Shown here: positions 38,632 through 42,405 of the stretch, piece after piece
How positions within the stretch are numbered: the first letter of the stretch is position 1
Layout of the letters: each line of letters opens with the position of its first letter
Source of the DNA: Terfezia claveryi
Taxonomy: Eukaryota > Ascomycota > Pezizomycetes > Pezizales > Pezizaceae
Reading direction: 5' to 3'
Assembly (NCBI GenBank): GCA_015179025.1
Contig: WHUX01000331.1
Coordinates: forward strand, 1 to 42,405
Length of the DNA stretch: 42,405 nt
Made by a program: the position numbers and the translations under genes
Notes under the pieces: model-generated
The model's database searches: none
Told to the model about the DNA's origin: nothing
The model's input: the letters and a program-made list of their open reading frames with translations, nothing else

Positions 38632-41600
38632 CTATCATGGGTCATTTATCTTTATCTGTGTTTTCTTTGCCTGCATCTATGTCTGTTGATGAATTTCGCT
38701 TGTTTGGCGAGCATTTTGTAGTACCAATAACTGTTAAATTCAATGGTAAAACAGTGGTAACATCAGCTCTCATAGATTGTGGTGCTTCGGGGATAGCCTT
38801 CATTGATCAGACCTTCATCAGTAAAAACTCCATACCAACCTCTAAGCTAAAGACCCCCGCTTTCTTGATATCATTGACGGCCGTCCTATCTCTTCTAGGG
38901 CTATTACCCACCTCGCGTGTCTGCCCAGTGCCATTGGAGACCATTCGGAGGACCTCTCAATATTCGTAACCAAACTAAAATATCCAATTGTTCTTGGGAT
39001 CCCCTGGCTCAGAATACACGATGTGTCAGTCAGCTTCGGCTCTTACACCTTGCAATTCAACAGCCATTATTGCAGAACAAACTGTGGAGGTCCAAAAACC
39101 ACCGTCACGGGGCTATGTGCATTACCACCCCAGATAACCCACCCAACCCAGGTGGTACACCAGCCCGCGCACATCAATGCTGCTCACTGCCCTGCTCCCC
39201 CTGTTCCCTCCGTTCCCCCCGTTCCTCCCATTCCCCCTATTCCCCCTACTCCCCCTGTTCAACCTCCTCCAAAGCCCCTGAATATTAGCTTTATTGGGGT
39301 AGGGGCTTTCGCTTACCTCACTAGGAGACACAAGCTGAAGGCGCATGCCCTTTCCATACATGAGGTGAACCTAGAAATCAACAAGATGCGACCTAAGGAG
39401 GAGTGGAAGGCCATGGTCCCAGATGAATATCACGAGTTTATTGATCTGTTCTCGGAAAAAGCCGTGGAGAAGCTGGCGCCCCACCGACCATATGACTACA
39501 CAATTCCGCTGGTAGAGGGTAAAACCCCCCCTATGGGCCCCTCTACGGAATGTCCCGGGTAGAGCTGGAGGCCCTGAAGAAATATTTGGAGGAAAACCTC
39601 AACAAGAGCTTTATTCGCCATAGCTCTTCACCAGCGGGTGCTCCAGTGCTTTTCATGAAGAAATCGGATGGCTCTCTCCGGTTATGTGTCGATTACCGGG
39701 GCCTAAACGAGATAACGGTCAAAAACAGGTATCCCCTACCTCTGATCCAGGAAACATTAGCCAGGCTCTCCAAGGCAAAATGGTTCACTAAACTGGATTT
39801 GAGGGGAGCCTATAACCTGGTCCGAATAGCTGAAGGTGAAGAGTGGAAAATGGTCTTCCGCACCCGGTATGGGCACTTCGAGTACAATGTCATGCCTTTC
39901 GGCTTAACCAACGCCCCGGCCTCTTTCCAGCACTTTATTAATGATACCCTACGAGACTTCCTGGACGTATTCTGCATGGCTTACCTCGACGATATCTTGA
40001 TCTATTCAGATACTCTGGCAGAGCACAAAATCCATGTCAGGTAAGTCTTGGAGAAGCTGGAGCAGGCTGGGCTGTACCTTAAGCCTGAAAAATGCGAATT
40101 TCACGTCCAAGAGGTGAAGTACCTAGGCTTGATCATAACTACGGAAGGTATTAGGATGGACCCCGCCAAAGTTGCTACAATCTAAGAGTGGGAAACCCCA
40201 GCCAATTTGAAGGATGTGCAGGCCTTCCTAGGATTTGCCAACTTCTACCACTGATTTATCCTGGGATACTCAAGAATCGCGGCACCCCTGACGGCCTTGA
40301 CGAAAACGAAGGTGGAAGCTGGCTCACACCTGACAAAAAGGGCCTTCCAATGGAATCCAGAAGCCCAATCCGCCTTCCAGAACCTCAAGGAAGCCTTCTG
40401 CTCAGCCCCAATCCTGGCCTATTTTGACTCTGATAGCGAGTGCATCGTAGAAACGGACACCTCCAACTATGTCTCTGCCGGAATCCTGTCCCAGTATGTC
40501 GATGGAGTCCTTCACCCAGTGGCTTATTTCTCCAAAAAGCACTCCCCGGCAGAGTGTAATTACGAAATCTATGATAAGGAGTTAATGGCCATTGTGCGAG
40601 CATTCGAGGAATGGAGACGATACCTGGAATCGGCAAAGGGGGTTATCGAGGTCCTCTCTGACCATAAGAACCTAGAGTGCTTTACAACCACCAAATTGCT
40701 AAATTGCTGACAGGCTAGGTGGTCGGAATTCCTCTCTGGTTTAACTTCAAGATAAGGTATCGGCCGGGAAAGGCTGGGGGTAAGCCAGATACACTGACCA
40801 GGAGATCAGAAGATCTCCCTAAAGGGGGGGATGAAAGGCTGAAGTACTAGAATCAGGTAGTACTGAAACCTGAAAATCTCGACCTGGCGGCCAATACTCT
40901 TGCGGAAGCTGAGGCTGACCTCCGACAACTAGTGAGACAGGCATATGAGGACGACCCCCTGGCCAAGGAAATTATCACCGCAGTGGATTCTGGCCAGCTC
41001 CGCCACCCCAAGATCTCCCTAGCCGAGTGTACCGTCCAGAAAGGCCTCCTCTACCATCTCGAATGGCTGTATGTGTCGGAAGGAGAGCTGTGCCTTCGAT
41101 TGATCAAGAAACACTATGACAGCCTGGTTGCAGGTCACCCTGGAGTGGCCATAACGTTAGAGCTTCTGGCCAGGGAATACACATGGATTGACCAATGAAA
41201 GGACGTGGAGCGGTACGTACGGAACTGCCACGTTTGCAAGCATGCTAAGCCTGTCCGCTACGCCCCGTATGGGACCCTGAAACCTCTGGATATCCCTGAT
41301 CGGCCGTGGCTGCACCTGACTATGGACTTCATGACAGGGTTGCCAGAAGATTCGGGGTTCAATGCCATCTTAATGGTGGTAGATCGGTTGACGAAAATGA
41401 GGCATGTTATACCTTGCCGGGACACCTGCTCCGCCCCAGAGTTAGCCAATCTCTACCTCAACAATGTATTCCGATACCATGGCCTTCCTGAGTCGATCGT
41501 ATCCGACCGTGGCTCTCAGTTTACCTCAGAATTCTGGCAAGCCTTCTGCGAACTTCTGGGGATCAAAGTACGCCTGTCAACGGCATATCACCTCCAGACG

Positions 41601-42360
41601 GACGGCCAATTGGAGAGGATAAACGCCATTATGGAGCAATATCTGCGAGCCTTTGTCAATACCAGCAGGATAACTGGGGTTTCGTTGCTGGCCACCTGCG
41701 AATTCACCATGAACAACCAGTTCTTGGAATCCTCCAAAACCTCCCCTTTCCTAGCTAATTACAGTTGGCACCTCCGGTTCATGGATGCCCTGGCGCCCCT
41801 GCAAAAAGCCTACCCCCAGCTAAGGAGTTCGCGGTTGGAATCACTGAACTCCACTATACCCTAAAAGCTGAGGTGGGATATGCGCAAGCCGGCAAGCTGA
41901 GTATGCCAATAGATCACGGTTGCCAGCCCCCAATATCAGCCAGGAGACAAGGTATGGCTTTCCAGCCGGCATTTCCAAAACAGAATGCCCCTCCCGCAAG
42001 CTGGATCATAAATTCTTGGGACCCTTTAAGGTATTGGCAGCTGTGGGAACTTACGCTATCGATTGAGGTTTCCAAAGATATCAAACGGCACCCGGTGTTC
42101 ATGTCTCCGAGATCGAAGCCCATGCGGATGACCCCCTCCCAGGACAGAAACACCCCCACCCCCTCCAGTGGTTATTGAAGGGGAAGAGAATGGGAGGTAG
42201 AGGAAGTGTGGACTCGCGGAAGAGGTACAGGCATCTGCAGTACAAGGTTAAGTGGCTAGGGACGAGGAGGCGACCTGGCAACCCGCCGAAGATCTGGAAA
42301 ATGCACAGGACTTGGTCGCCTGTTCCACCAGCTTACTCCCCGGAAGCCCCGCCGCCATGA
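38592..42360 (+). pseudogene. Pol of element B4: protease to chromodomain, several lesions
   Basis: The protease DCGASG (about 38777) is followed by a one-base loss in a C run near 38862 and another in a longer C run near 39530. RT keeps [11 protein letters not shown] (about 39979). TAA at 40042 (CAA in origin), TAG near 40183 and TGA near 40252 interrupt it. RNase H, the integrase zinc domain (CHVCKHAK, about 41228) and the core are readable with the first acidic residues (MDFMTGLPEDSGF; SDRGSQF). The third acidic residue is in QLERI, equivalent to QSERM in B. From 41650 on, one-base losses recur every few tens of bases through the GPF module and chromodomain. The end is placed at TGA 42358-42360 by comparison with B. 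Confidence 0.88.
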
Positions 42361-42405
42361 TGTTCTTGTCATCCTGGAATGGGTTATTGTTACTCGTCCG
42401 CTTGT
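42361..42405 (+). other. Start of the 3' untranslated region of B4
   Basis: Forty-five bases after the pol stop, similar to 23163 onwards in B (TTCTTGTC...). The polypurine tract and 3' LTR are outside the window. Confidence 0.6.

Larger units (their letters stand above)
36904..42405 (+). mobile_element. Element B4: family-B chromovirus inserted in E, runs off the right edge
   Basis: 5' LTR 36904-37440, gag, -1 frameshift and pol through the chromodomain to about 42360; the 3' LTR is outside. The left target copy is ttcct (36899-36903). Pol is very close to B. Lesions are a mixture of transition-type stops and one-base losses, the latter crowded after 41600. Confidence 0.93.

Overview
This window looks like a transposon-packed, gene-poor stretch of a filamentous fungal genome, probably ascomycete. 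It is built almost entirely of Ty3/gypsy LTR retrotransposons. All the complete pol genes end in a chromodomain (chromovirus type). Older copies carry dense C-to-T/G-to-A changes (CAG to TAG, TGG to TAG, CA ending as TA), the pattern left by repeat-induced point mutation (RIP). I found no convincing intact host gene, tRNA, rRNA or CRISPR array. One open frame at the left edge (1-395, minus) may be part of a host or unknown gene.

Layout. Family A occupies 528-13826. An old, RIP-damaged minus-strand copy (A2, 625-bp LTRs, target duplication attcc) has been split by a young plus-strand copy of the same family (A1, 2169-8781, 611-bp LTRs with no difference seen, target duplication tactg). Family B occupies 13832-26668: a decayed copy (B2) is interrupted in its RNase H domain by a solo LTR of a third family (D, 17068-24066, duplication atcct). 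D is itself interrupted by a nearly intact B element (17575-23914, duplication attac). From 26669 to 28163 lie decayed coding remnants of unknown origin, then a D-type LTR (28164-28752) and a B fragment (B3, 28753-29775). B3 is interrupted by family E (from 29776), and E is cut inside its integrase by another B element (B4, from 36904), which runs off the right edge. The arrangement is therefore nested: A1 in A2; B in D in B2; B4 in E in B3.

How the genes work. In families A and B, gag and pol are in different frames and pol lies -1 to gag. In both, a canonical slippery heptamer (GGGAAAC in A1, GGGAAAA in B) sits in the gag frame just before the gag stop. It is followed 5-6 nt later by a perfect stem, and in A by an apparent H-type pseudoknot. 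Pol then supplies protease, reverse transcriptase, RNase H, an HHCC/DDE integrase and a chromodomain that presumably steers integration into heterochromatin. That would fit the nesting. A1 lacks one base in its integrase; B has one TAG in its reverse transcriptase and a broken gag, so neither is fully autonomous as read.

Most unusual: element E carries, between its 5' LTR and gag, an antisense reading frame of about 200 codons (31283 to 30681, minus). Its start codon is head-to-head with the gag start, its C-terminus is cysteine-rich, and its only interruptions are TAG codons of the RIP type. E also carries extra CCHC-type zinc knuckles between RNase H and integrase.
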